Source: Legionella sp. PATHC035 (GTDB lineage Bacteria; Pseudomonadota; Gammaproteobacteria; Legionellales; Legionellaceae). Taken from it: DNA of 64,000 nt. The stretch spans positions 1,617,501 through 1,681,500 of the forward strand of contig NZ_JAPHOT010000001.1 in assembly GCF_026191115.1 (NCBI RefSeq), read 5' to 3'. The first letter of the stretch is position 1. Each line of letters starts with the position of its first letter. Shown piece by piece: positions 1 to 7,785 of the stretch. A program made the translations under genes and the position numbers. A model generated the notes under the pieces. That model was not told where the DNA came from, did no database searches, and saw only the letters and a program-made list of their open reading frames with translations.

Positions 1-1
1 A

Positions 2-427
2 GAAGTAAAGGAAAACATCCCACAGCAGACGAATCATGAAGATAAAGATTGGGCCAATATTATCCCTCATCTGAAACTTACTGGTTTGGCACTCAATGCG
101 GCAGAAAATGCGGAATTAATTGCAAAAGATGGGCGAGAAATCACATTACGTGTGGCCAAAGGACATCAGTCCTTATTTACTCCAACGGTGTTCTCACGCC
201 TTGAAGCAGCTCTAGGTCAATATTACCAGAATCCAATAAAAATTATTTTAAACAGTGATGAATCGGTGCAAGCCTCTCCTGCTCAGCAGAAAGAGCAAGC
301 AGCGCAACAAAAACAGCACCAAGCAGAAGTAGCATTGAACAATGATCCAATGTTCCAGCAACTTCAGCAAGAATTTTCAGCGGAACTGGTCAAAAATTCT
401 ATTGTCCCGCTTAAAGATGACTTATAA
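2..427 (+). CDS. dnaX: DNA polymerase III subunit tau, C-terminal part (partial)
   Basis: Only the 3' end of this gene is in the window; the frame is open from the first bases to a TAA at 425-427. The visible 141 residues match the C-terminal domain of DnaX tau, which binds the alpha polymerase subunit in the replisome, including a W-A-x-I-I-P-x-L-x-L-x-G-L stretch. A Gln/Ala-rich segment precedes the last helix. The gene is followed 40 bp later by ybaB and recR, and dnaX-ybaB-recR is a classical conserved order, which supports the call. The clamp-loader ATPase part lies upstream of the window. Confidence is high from context and moderate from sequence alone. Confidence 0.88.
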   Translation, partial: EVKENIPQQTNHEDKDWANIIPHLKLTGLALNAAENAELIAKDGREITLRVAKGHQSLFTPTVFSRLEAALGQYYQNPIKIILNSDESVQASPAQQKEQAAQQKQHQAEVALNNDPMFQQLQQEFSAELVKNSIVPLKDDL

Positions 428-467
428 TAGATTGAATTTTTAAACCTAAACATATGAGGCCTTAATA

Positions 468-803
468 ATGGATATGAATCAAAATCTTGGCAACCTGATG
501 AAAGAAGCGCAAAAAATGCAGCAACGTATGCAAGAGGCGCAACAACAACTAAGTCAATTAGTTGTCACTGGTGAAGCAGGTGGTGGGATGGTCGTTATTA
601 AAATGAACGGCCGACATGATGCTACTGAAGTTAAAATCAAACCGACAATGATGGAAGAAGATGTAGAAATGTTGGAAGATCTAGTTGCTGCCGCGATTAA
701 CGATGCGGTACGCAAAATTGAAAAAGCGTCTAAAGAAAAAATCAGTCAATTGACCGCTGGTCTAAACATTCCAACTGACTTAATGGGCGGCGATAAGGAA
801 TAG
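468..803 (+). CDS. ybaB: Nucleoid-associated protein, YbaB/EbfC family
   Basis: A 111-residue protein of the YbaB/EbfC family of small dimeric DNA-binding proteins. The N-terminal helix is rich in Met and Gln ([20 protein letters not shown]) and is followed by the typical beta sheet with a GxxGGGMV turn and a final helix. GAGG at 456-459 is correctly spaced for the ATG at 468. It lies between dnaX and recR, and recR starts 8 bp after its stop, so the three are probably one transcript. In other bacteria it is a nucleoid-associated factor; its exact task here cannot be read from sequence. Confidence 0.95.
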   Translation: MDMNQNLGNLMKEAQKMQQRMQEAQQQLSQLVVTGEAGGGMVVIKMNGRHDATEVKIKPTMMEEDVEMLEDLVAAAINDAVRKIEKASKEKISQLTAGLNIPTDLMGGDKE

Positions 804-811
804 TCCTAACG

Positions 812-1405
812 ATGGATATGCTAAACCGTCTGGTAGAAGCGTTACGCTGTCTGCCAGGCGTAGGTCCAAAATCAGCACAGCGTATGGTGTTTCATTTACT
901 CCAGCATCAAAGACAGAGAGGGTTACACCTTGCCTCATGTCTAGAGGAAGCGATGAACAACATTCATCATTGTGAACGCTGTGCCAATTATACAGAGCAA
1001 AAAGTTTGTACTCTCTGCCAAAATCCAAATCGGGACTCCTCCTTACTTTGTGTCGTAGAAAGCCCAGCTGATGTATCTGCTATAGAACAAAGCAACGCGT
1101 TTCAAGGGAAGTACTTCGTTCTCATGGGAAAAATATCCCCACTCGATGGATTAGGCCCAGAAGACATTGGATTACCCCGACTGAAAAACCTTATCATCCA
1201 AGAACAAGTTAAAGAAGTGATATTGGCGTTAAGCCCCAGCATAGAAGGACAAACGACCATTCATTTTATTCACCAGCTTTTGCATAATCTGCCAATCAAT
1301 ATTACTCAATTGGCGCATGGCATCCCTTCTGGTGGAGAATTAGAGTTTTTAGATGGTAACACCATAGGAAACGCCCTTCGCAACAGAGCAATAATTCATG
1401 TTTAA
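812..1405 (+). CDS. recR: Recombination mediator protein RecR
   Basis: RecR acts with RecF and RecO in loading RecA at single-strand gaps. The 197-residue length is standard. Visible parts in order are the N-terminal helix-hairpin-helix region (LPGVGPKSAQRM), the four-cysteine zinc motif (CERCANYTEQKVCTLC), a Toprim domain beginning near LLCVVESPADV, and the conserved C-terminal GIPSGGELEFLD stretch. It is the third gene of the dnaX-ybaB-recR set. Its last 8 bases overlap the start of the DUF547 gene, suggesting translational coupling. Confidence 0.97.
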   Translation: MDMLNRLVEALRCLPGVGPKSAQRMVFHLLQHQRQRGLHLASCLEEAMNNIHHCERCANYTEQKVCTLCQNPNRDSSLLCVVESPADVSAIEQSNAFQGKYFVLMGKISPLDGLGPEDIGLPRLKNLIIQEQVKEVILALSPSIEGQTTIHFIHQLLHNLPINITQLAHGIPSGGELEFLDGNTIGNALRNRAIIHV

Positions 1406-2240
1406 AACAGTATTTCGCAGTAAATATCTTCTTATCCTCATGCTTCTCATATCAGGGTTAGCAAATGCGTCTTTTTATAAAAATTTATGGCCAACATGGG
1501 AAGTAAATAACCCTTTATCAAAAGAAGTAATTTCTCATAAACTGTGGCAGGATTTTCTAAATCGACGTATTGTTACCAATGAAGAAAATATCAATCTGGT
1601 TGATTATGCCCACATGACTCAAACAGACTTAAATTTACTTAAAGACTACTTAAAGAGCATGTCTGAAGTAAATATTGATAATTACAACCGGGATGAACAA
1701 TTGGCGTATTGGATTAATGTTTACAATGCGCTTACGGTGCAAATTATATCTAATTATTATCCAGTTACTTCAATCCAAGAAATAAATATTTCGCCAGGAT
1801 TATTCAGTATAGGCCCCTGGGGGGCTAATCTAATCACAGTAAAAGACACTTCTTTAACTTTAGATGACATTAATAACCGCATCATCAGAGCGATTTGGAA
1901 TGATCCTCGCACTCATTATGCCTTGAGTAATGGCACTATTGGCGCACCTAATCTAAGTAGAAAAATCTATCAAGGTAAAATGCTTGAAGAACAACTAAAT
2001 CAAGCTGCCTCAAATTACATTAACTCACTGAGAGGAGTAAATGTTATTGAAGGAAAACTAATCATCTCTAAATTATACGATTGGTATGAAGAGGATTTTG
2101 GTGGAAACAAAAAAGATGTCATTTTTCATTTATTACAATTTGCTAAAGAACCTTTACTGAGCCAACTCAAACACATAAACACCATTGACAGTTACATTTA
2201 TAATTGGCATTTAAACAGCCCTTCTCATGATCAGGAATAG
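1398..2240 (+). CDS. DUF547 family secreted protein
   Basis: A 280-residue protein with a hydrophobic N-terminal segment (residues about 10-24, ending near ANA) that looks like a cleavable signal peptide. The body matches DUF547, including the LAYWINVYNALTVQ core and a later THYALSNGTIGAPNLS segment. No enzymatic function is established for this family to my knowledge. The ATG at 1398 overlaps the recR stop by 8 bp, so it is probably co-transcribed with and coupled to recR. A periplasmic or exported location is inferred from the signal peptide. Confidence 0.8.
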   Translation: MFKTVFRSKYLLILMLLISGLANASFYKNLWPTWEVNNPLSKEVISHKLWQDFLNRRIVTNEENINLVDYAHMTQTDLNLLKDYLKSMSEVNIDNYNRDEQLAYWINVYNALTVQIISNYYPVTSIQEINISPGLFSIGPWGANLITVKDTSLTLDDINNRIIRAIWNDPRTHYALSNGTIGAPNLSRKIYQGKMLEEQLNQAASNYINSLRGVNVIEGKLIISKLYDWYEEDFGGNKKDVIFHLLQFAKEPLLSQLKHINTIDSYIYNWHLNSPSHDQE

Positions 2241-2443
2241 AGGGCTGTTGCAATACTCACGCCATCTTGAGCACCAAAGTGCTTTCCCCCCCGAACATTA
2301 GGCTGCGGAGTAATAATTACTCGTTGTAGTTGTTATCGTTGAAGTTCTATACGCTAAAATCACATTATTTTGGCCAATCCTACCCTTGGCAACTCGCTCT
2401 AAAAATCGCAATAAAAATTACTTTAAACTATGAAAAACAAGAG

Positions 2444-2472
2444 TATACTCGCCTATTTATCATGAGGAGGTG
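2444..2472 (+). promoter_or_regulatory. Candidate -10 box and strong Shine-Dalgarno of the small basic ORF
   Basis: A TATACT hexamer at 2444-2449 has only a weak -35 (CTTTAA, 2421-2426) at 17 bp. It is followed by GAGGAGGTG at 2464-2472, an almost perfect ribosome-binding site six bases before the ATG at 2479. The strength of this site argues that the small ORF is really translated and that 2479 is its start, not the GTG at 2470 inside the site itself. Confidence 0.5.
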
Positions 2473-2478
2473 AGAAAA

Positions 2479-2664
2479 ATGAATCTTGGTGGATTTTCAT
2501 GGAAAAGATTGGTTGGCATCTCGGCCCTTAAAGCTAAAATTTCACGAAAAATTGGTATTCCATTGACTCAATCGGGTAGGGAAAGAAAACTAGGGGCTTT
2601 AATCATTAAATTTTTGCGTTCATTCCTTTTAGAAGATAAGAAAAAGAATAATAAGGCGAATTAA
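2479..2664 (+). CDS. Small basic protein, function unknown
   Basis: A 61-residue, strongly basic protein (many Lys/Arg, few acidic residues) with a GFSWKR segment near the N-terminus, a central SRKIGIPLTQSGRERK segment, and a short hydrophobic stretch (LGALIIKFLRSFLL) before a Lys/Asn-rich tail. I do not recognise the family with certainty. It has its own -10-like box and a near-perfect Shine-Dalgarno, is free-standing, and faces a minus-strand orphan downstream. Nucleic-acid binding or membrane association would both fit the composition, but neither is shown. It is short, yet the ribosome-binding site makes it more credible than a chance ORF. Confidence 0.6.
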   Translation: MNLGGFSWKRLVGISALKAKISRKIGIPLTQSGRERKLGALIIKFLRSFLLEDKKKNNKAN

Positions 2665-2809
2665 TCTTCTAGACCGGTGAAGCCCTCTCAAGATTGAAAT
2701 CATATGATGTAGCCTTTGAACACTGATACACAGTACATGAAGTCATCGAGTATCCGCGTGCATAAAGCCCTCATTTTGCTAAAAGATGTGTGTTGCCAAC
2801 AGGTTTCAA

Positions 2810-3913
2810 TCAATCAGAACATTCAATAGATTGAAATAATTGTTCAATTACATTGTCTGGAATGACTTTAAGTTGTTGATAAATACTTAGCACTCGAAAC
2901 ACTGCATTGCGATTAGACTCACTGACATCGATGTTTGGATTAGCTAAATCATACCTGTAAGGTGCAGCAAGCAAATTTCTATTTTTTAATTCGATTCGTA
3001 ATGCTTCCAGAACACAGCTTAAAGCATCAAATACGTTCAGCACCGTAATTCTTTCTTCTGTATTTAGAATGGGTAACCAGTCAAAAGTACTACCTTGTAC
3101 GAATTTATAGAAAGTATTAAGTAAACAACGCGTATCCTCATTAGCAAAGTAACCGTATAAGTCCAAACATTCTGCAGAAGAACGTTGATGGTACAAAATC
3201 ACCATTTTTTCTCGAAAAATAACTGAACGTTGTTCGTGTTCGATAACTTCGGATAATAAACTTTGCTGGAGCATCATCACGGCATCGATTAAACGATTTG
3301 GATTAAATGAGAATTTATAAGCCCGCATCAGATTATATAACCAATCACCAGCCTCAGGTTTTTCCTGACTCAGACTCACATTTATTCTAAGTTTTTTAAC
3401 TGCCGCTTGTATTAGTTGTCTGTGCTCTTCATGGATCTCGATGAAGATGCCTTGTGGGGGTTCTTCGTTATGTAAGAAATAATCAACTGCCGGAGTTAAA
3501 TCATTTTTTAAGGCAACTCGATATAATTGTTGTTGTATTAATTCAATGTAATGATGCAATACCCCTAAACGCATTTGTACTGAAATGAGCTTTTCCGGAT
3601 GTATTACCTCAGTAAATAATTTGTCCGGATGGAACTTGTAGAAGAAAATGGCATTAACTAAAGCAGCAAACTGTGGATTAGAAAAATAGTCCAATACCAC
3701 GTGTAGTTGCTCAACACTCCATTGATGAAGTAGAGCAGCCCATGTAACCGGCACCTCATTATTTTTATTCAAAAAATCAACCAATCCTTCCATCCACAAA
3801 TTAAATTGTCGCTTCGAAAATAATTGATGTACTTCTTGCGACTGAGGATGGATTTGTTTCCGGTCCTGTTCAGCGACAAACCAATTTGAAAATGGAGCAC
3901 TTTTATGATTCAT
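2810..3913 (-). CDS. Hypothetical protein, no recognised domain
   Basis: A 367-residue, mostly alpha-helical soluble protein without signal peptide or membrane segments. It is rich in Leu, Gln and His (e.g. LHHYIELIQQQLYRVAL). No catalytic motif or known fold was recognised. It stands alone on the minus strand between the small basic ORF and the signalling cassette. Codon use and composition look like the neighbours, so there is no sign of recent transfer. A genus-restricted Legionella protein is my guess. Secretion by the Dot/Icm system cannot be judged from this sequence alone. Confidence 0.7.
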   Translation of the reverse strand: MNHKSAPFSNWFVAEQDRKQIHPQSQEVHQLFSKRQFNLWMEGLVDFLNKNNEVPVTWAALLHQWSVEQLHVVLDYFSNPQFAALVNAIFFYKFHPDKLFTEVIHPEKLISVQMRLGVLHHYIELIQQQLYRVALKNDLTPAVDYFLHNEEPPQGIFIEIHEEHRQLIQAAVKKLRINVSLSQEKPEAGDWLYNLMRAYKFSFNPNRLIDAVMMLQQSLLSEVIEHEQRSVIFREKMVILYHQRSSAECLDLYGYFANEDTRCLLNTFYKFVQGSTFDWLPILNTEERITVLNVFDALSCVLEALRIELKNRNLLAAPYRYDLANPNIDVSESNRNAVFRVLSIYQQLKVIPDNVIEQLFQSIECSD

Positions 3914-4137
3914 CCTCTCTCCTTGAGCGATGTCTTGAGTTAATGTATTTTCTTAGCTGGGGAAAATGTGATGCTCTATTCCTCTCAGGAAACATTTTTG
4001 ACCCGACTAGCAGCCACATAGAAAATCGATAGGCTTTCAGCTACTTTTTCTAGGATAATATCGAAAATAATTGCAAGTCTATATTAATCTTGACAAAATT
4101 ATGACGAATAGTGCTTACAAAAATCGGGAATAAATTA

Positions 4138-4860
4138 ATGCCGCAACCCAGTTATCTATTATTTATTGATAACGATCCTGTGAGTGAGGATCTCAAAAAA
4201 TACTTTGCTCAATTTAATATTAATATCGTGCAGCAAAACCAATTAACTCCCATTCAAAACGGGTTAGGGAAAGTTGTTGCTATTTTGATTAGCTGGTCTA
4301 TTCTAAAAAATAGCCCTCAGGCGATTCATCAATTTTATATAGATTATCCAGTACCTTTATTGATTATCAATGATACCCCAGATGAAGAAGCCTGCATCAA
4401 AGTACTCGAAGCCGGGGCAGATGATTTTATTGTAAAGCCACTATTACCAAGAGAACTTCATGCGCGCGTTAGTGCAATTAATCGACGGGTGTTACGCGCA
4501 CAACAACAATCTGATCATGAAAAAGAGGTTCTTGTTTTTGCCAATTGGCGGCTTTATCCTGCATCCAGGCAAGTGTTTAGTAATGCTAATGAAGAATTGT
4601 CATTAAGCGCTGGGGAATATGATTTGCTACTTACTTTTGTGCAACAACCCCAACGCATTTTGGATCGTGAGCTCCTGCTGCAGATCACGAAAAACAGTGA
4701 TTTAAATCCTTTTGATCGCAGAATTGATGTACAAATAAGCAGGCTTCGCCAAAAGATAGAAGTTGATGCCAAAAAACCCGCCTTAATCAAGACCATTCGC
4801 AATGGAGGGTATATGTTCACAGCACAGGTAGTGACCCTAAAACAAAGTGATGAAATATAG
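4138..4860 (+). CDS. OmpR/PhoB-type response regulator with a degenerate receiver
   Basis: A two-domain regulator of 240 residues from the preferred ATG at 4138, which has GGGA at 4126-4129; a GTG at 4111 has no ribosome site. The N-terminal half has the receiver layout: an acidic pair (FIDNDP) and the conserved Lys (FIVKPL). The strand that should carry the phosphorylated Asp reads AILISWSILKN, with no Asp at the expected site. The C-terminal half is a clear winged-helix DNA-binding domain (LSAGEYDLLLTF, DRRIDVQISRLRQKIE, IRNGGYMF). It lies 82 bp before a hybrid kinase. Phosphorylation-independent DNA binding is the likely mode, an inference from the missing Asp. Confidence 0.85.
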   Translation: MPQPSYLLFIDNDPVSEDLKKYFAQFNINIVQQNQLTPIQNGLGKVVAILISWSILKNSPQAIHQFYIDYPVPLLIINDTPDEEACIKVLEAGADDFIVKPLLPRELHARVSAINRRVLRAQQQSDHEKEVLVFANWRLYPASRQVFSNANEELSLSAGEYDLLLTFVQQPQRILDRELLLQITKNSDLNPFDRRIDVQISRLRQKIEVDAKKPALIKTIRNGGYMFTAQVVTLKQSDEI

Positions 4861-4942
4861 CAGCTTAACACATTCACCGAATTACTTTTAAATATATTGT
4901 ATATATTTTATACTTAATATACACGGATTGTGAGGTGCTGCA

Positions 4943-7348
4943 ATGGAGAGTACAAAAGAACCCATTGATTATAAATCTATTTTTGAGTCTGCTCCTGGAC
5001 TTTATCTTGTTCTGGATAAAGAGTTTACGATTATTGCTGCCAGCAATAATTATCTGCAAGCCACCATGGTAACTAGAGAACAAATTATTGGGAAAAATAT
5101 ATTTGAAGTGTTTCCCGATAATCCAGAAGACCCTCAGGCAACTGGAGTAAGTAATTTAAACGATTCATTGACTAGAGTGTTAATAAATAAAACTCACGAC
5201 ACCATGGCAATCCAAAAATACGATATTCGTCGCCCTAGCGAACAAGGTGGAGGATATGAAGAACGTTATTGGAGTCCGATAAATCTACCCGTTTTCGATA
5301 ATCATAAAAAAATTAAATATATTATTCATCGAGTCGAAGACGTCACAGAATACATTCAACTAAAAAAAACGCGCTATGATCAACTAAAAGCAATGGAGGC
5401 GTTGCGTACCCGTGCCGGGGAGATGGAGATTGAAATTTATCAACGAGCGCAAGAAATTCAAGTCATTAACAAAAAATTACAAATTGCCAATTACAATTTA
5501 GCATCGCTTGATCAACTAAAAACGCAATTTTTTGCGAATATCAGCCATGAATTACGTACCCCACTCATGTTAATTTTGGGCCCTATAGATAGTTTGTTAC
5601 GAGATAAATCTTTAGCGCCATCACAAGTCAAAAGAATTCAATTAATGAGAGAGAACGCACTTCTTTTATTAAAACATGTCAATGATTTATTAGATATTGC
5701 AAAATTTGATTCAGGTAGATTACAAATTAATTATTACAACATTGATTTTGTCCACCTTGTTAAAAGGATTCTCTCTCTATTTGAGGCAGATATTGAAGCA
5801 AAAAGGTTACACCTTTCTTATTCTTTCCCCCCCAAATTATGCATTCAAATCGATTATGAAAAGATTGAGCGTGTGATCATCAACTTGCTCTCCAATGCGA
5901 TAAAATTTAGTCCGTTTCAAGGAACGATTAATCTGAAGCTCGATAAAAAAAATACGTATGCGGAGTTTTCTATTGAAGATAATGGCCCAGGAATTCCCTC
6001 AGAGTATAGAGAAGCGATTTTTGAACGTTTCTTTCAAATGGAGGAAAGCATGGGGCATTCAGAAGGCACTGGCTTAGGGTTAGCAATTGTAAAAGATTTT
6101 ATCGAATTGCATCAGGGCAAAATTAAAGTGCAGCAATCAAAATTAGGTGGTGCGCTTTTTATCATGCAAATCCCGACAAATGCTCCAGCAGATCAATTGG
6201 TGCATAGTGAACAACCCATGCACAAAACCATTGAAATCCCTCGCATTGTGAGCCAGAGCAAAATAGTGACCAAGCAGCTCAATAGAGAAAATCATGCCAA
6301 TCTACCTCTTGTTTTAGTGGTAGAAGATAATTTGACCATGAATGAATTTTTGTGTGAACTGTTAAGCAAAGAATATCGTATCGCCAGTGCGCGTGATGGT
6401 CAAGAAGGGTTGGATAAGGCGATTAATTTACATCCTCAAATAATCATTACTGATATCATGATGCCCAATATGAACGGAATAGAAATGGTCCATGCAATAA
6501 GACAGTATTCGCCCCTCCTGTCTACCCCTATTATGATTGTCACTGCGAAAGCAGACGAGGAACTTTGTGTGCGCATGCTTCAAGAGGGAGCTCAAGATTA
6601 TATGATTAAACCCTTCTCTACCGAAGAATTTAAAGCAAGAATTGCCAATTTGATTTTAGTCAAACATGCAGAAGATGAATTAGAGCGTTTTGTTTACTTA
6701 GCCGCCCATGATTTAAAATCACCCTTACCGGCAATCGAACATTTAGTTTCTTGGATTGAAGAAGATGTAGGTAATCAATTAACTTCCCAATCCCGAAAAT
6801 ATCTAACCTTCTTAAGAAAGCGTGCTTATCGCATGTCTAATTTATTAGATGGGCTATTAAAATACGCACAAGCCGGAACCATGCACTCAAAAGTTGAAAA
6901 AATTAATTTTCCCGAATTAGTCAACTCTGTCGCCCATCAAGTAGAAGCGGCAAATGACTTTAATATTTGTTGTGAGCGCTGTGAATTTACGGTCGAGGCA
7001 GAAAAAAAGCTATTACAAGAAGTAATTTATGAACTAATTGACAATGGAGTAAAACACCACCATCTTCAAAAAGGGCACATTCAAGTCGGTGTTGTTGAAA
7101 AGAATGATTATTATGAGTTTTTTGTAGCCGATGATGGACCTGGTATCGAGCTCGCATATCAAGATCGAATTTTCCAACTTTTTCAAACCCTGCAACCACG
7201 TGATGTATTAGAAAGCTGTGGCGTTGGGCTCAGCATTGCCAAGAAAATTGTTGAAGCTCAAGGGGGGCGGATTGGGGTCAAATCAGATAAAAATCAGGGA
7301 GCAATATTTCATTTTACTTGGCCAAAAAAAATAGGAGGTGCAGCGTGA
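4943..7348 (+). CDS. Hybrid sensor kinase with two transmitter cores (PAS-HisKA-HATPase-REC-HisKA-HATPase)
   Basis: An 801-residue kinase without membrane segments, so probably cytoplasmic. In order it has a PAS domain (about 10-135), a coiled linker (135-195), and HisKA with SHELRTP (His202). HATPase_c follows, with N-box Asn314/Asn318, DNGPG (346-350) and GTGLGL. A receiver comes next with the acidic pair 461-462, phospho-acceptor Asp504, Thr534 and Lys556. A second HisKA has AAHDLKSPL (His589), and a second HATPase_c has DDGPG (730-734) and GVGLSIA. The second core resembles transmitters that pair with Rcp1-type receivers. GAGGTG at 4932-4937 fixes the start. Its stop overlaps the GTG of the next gene. 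Confidence 0.9.
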   Translation: MESTKEPIDYKSIFESAPGLYLVLDKEFTIIAASNNYLQATMVTREQIIGKNIFEVFPDNPEDPQATGVSNLNDSLTRVLINKTHDTMAIQKYDIRRPSEQGGGYEERYWSPINLPVFDNHKKIKYIIHRVEDVTEYIQLKKTRYDQLKAMEALRTRAGEMEIEIYQRAQEIQVINKKLQIANYNLASLDQLKTQFFANISHELRTPLMLILGPIDSLLRDKSLAPSQVKRIQLMRENALLLLKHVNDLLDIAKFDSGRLQINYYNIDFVHLVKRILSLFEADIEAKRLHLSYSFPPKLCIQIDYEKIERVIINLLSNAIKFSPFQGTINLKLDKKNTYAEFSIEDNGPGIPSEYREAIFERFFQMEESMGHSEGTGLGLAIVKDFIELHQGKIKVQQSKLGGALFIMQIPTNAPADQLVHSEQPMHKTIEIPRIVSQSKIVTKQLNRENHANLPLVLVVEDNLTMNEFLCELLSKEYRIASARDGQEGLDKAINLHPQIIITDIMMPNMNGIEMVHAIRQYSPLLSTPIMIVTAKADEELCVRMLQEGAQDYMIKPFSTEEFKARIANLILVKHAEDELERFVYLAAHDLKSPLPAIEHLVSWIEEDVGNQLTSQSRKYLTFLRKRAYRMSNLLDGLLKYAQAGTMHSKVEKINFPELVNSVAHQVEAANDFNICCERCEFTVEAEKKLLQEVIYELIDNGVKHHHLQKGHIQVGVVEKNDYYEFFVADDGPGIELAYQDRIFQLFQTLQPRDVLESCGVGLSIAKKIVEAQGGRIGVKSDKNQGAIFHFTWPKKIGGAA
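7333..7347 (+). promoter_or_regulatory. Ribosome site and GTGA overlap deciding the receiver start
   Basis: AGGAGGTG at 7333-7340 lies four bases before a GTG at 7345-7347 that overlaps the kinase stop TGA (7346-7348). This perfect site and four-base overlap favour GTG 7345 over the upstream in-frame ATG at 7318, and imply translational coupling of kinase and receiver. Confidence 0.8.
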
Positions 7349-7761
7349 CTCATAGAAAGACAATCCCTGTTATCTTAGTGGTTGATGATGATGAAATTGA
7401 TCGCATCTATGTAGAAAGAGAGCTTGGCAAATTAAATATGCCTCTTACACTGCAAATAGCACGAAATGGGATTGAAGCCTTAGATATCTTGATGAAGGAT
7501 GATACTGAGACCCCAGTATTGCCTACGATCATTGTTTTAGATTTAATGATGCCTAAAATGAATGGCTTAGAATTTTTGCAATCTTTTCGCACCCATTCAA
7601 AATTTAAAAGTATACGAATTTTTGTTCTTACTACTTCAAATAACAACAAAGATAAGATCGCGACTGAAGATTTTAATATTGATGGATATTTTATTAAGGA
7701 TACACAATTCAACGATTTTCTTAATCAGTGTAAAAATGTATTGGAACAATTAGGAAAATAA
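7345..7761 (+). CDS. Single-domain response regulator, Rcp1-like
   Basis: A 138-residue stand-alone receiver with the acidic pattern VVDDDEID, the phosphorylation-site segment LDLMMPKMNG and the VLTTSNNNKDK loop typical of Rcp1/phytochrome-type single-domain regulators. The usual late Lys is in GYFIKD. It has no output domain, so it should act through protein contact or as a phosphate shuttle. It starts on a GTG that overlaps the kinase stop (GTGA), so it is made together with the hybrid kinase. It is probably a target of that kinase's second transmitter; that pairing is inferred from gene order. Confidence 0.9.
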   Translation: MTHRKTIPVILVVDDDEIDRIYVERELGKLNMPLTLQIARNGIEALDILMKDDTETPVLPTIIVLDLMMPKMNGLEFLQSFRTHSKFKSIRIFVLTTSNNNKDKIATEDFNIDGYFIKDTQFNDFLNQCKNVLEQLGK

Positions 7762-7785
7762 ATGCCCCTCCTTTGAAAGAGACTA

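Noticed and set aside
780-1028. Minus-strand ORF over recR
   Set aside because: It overlaps recR, which is clearly coding with conserved motifs, and has no ribosome site.
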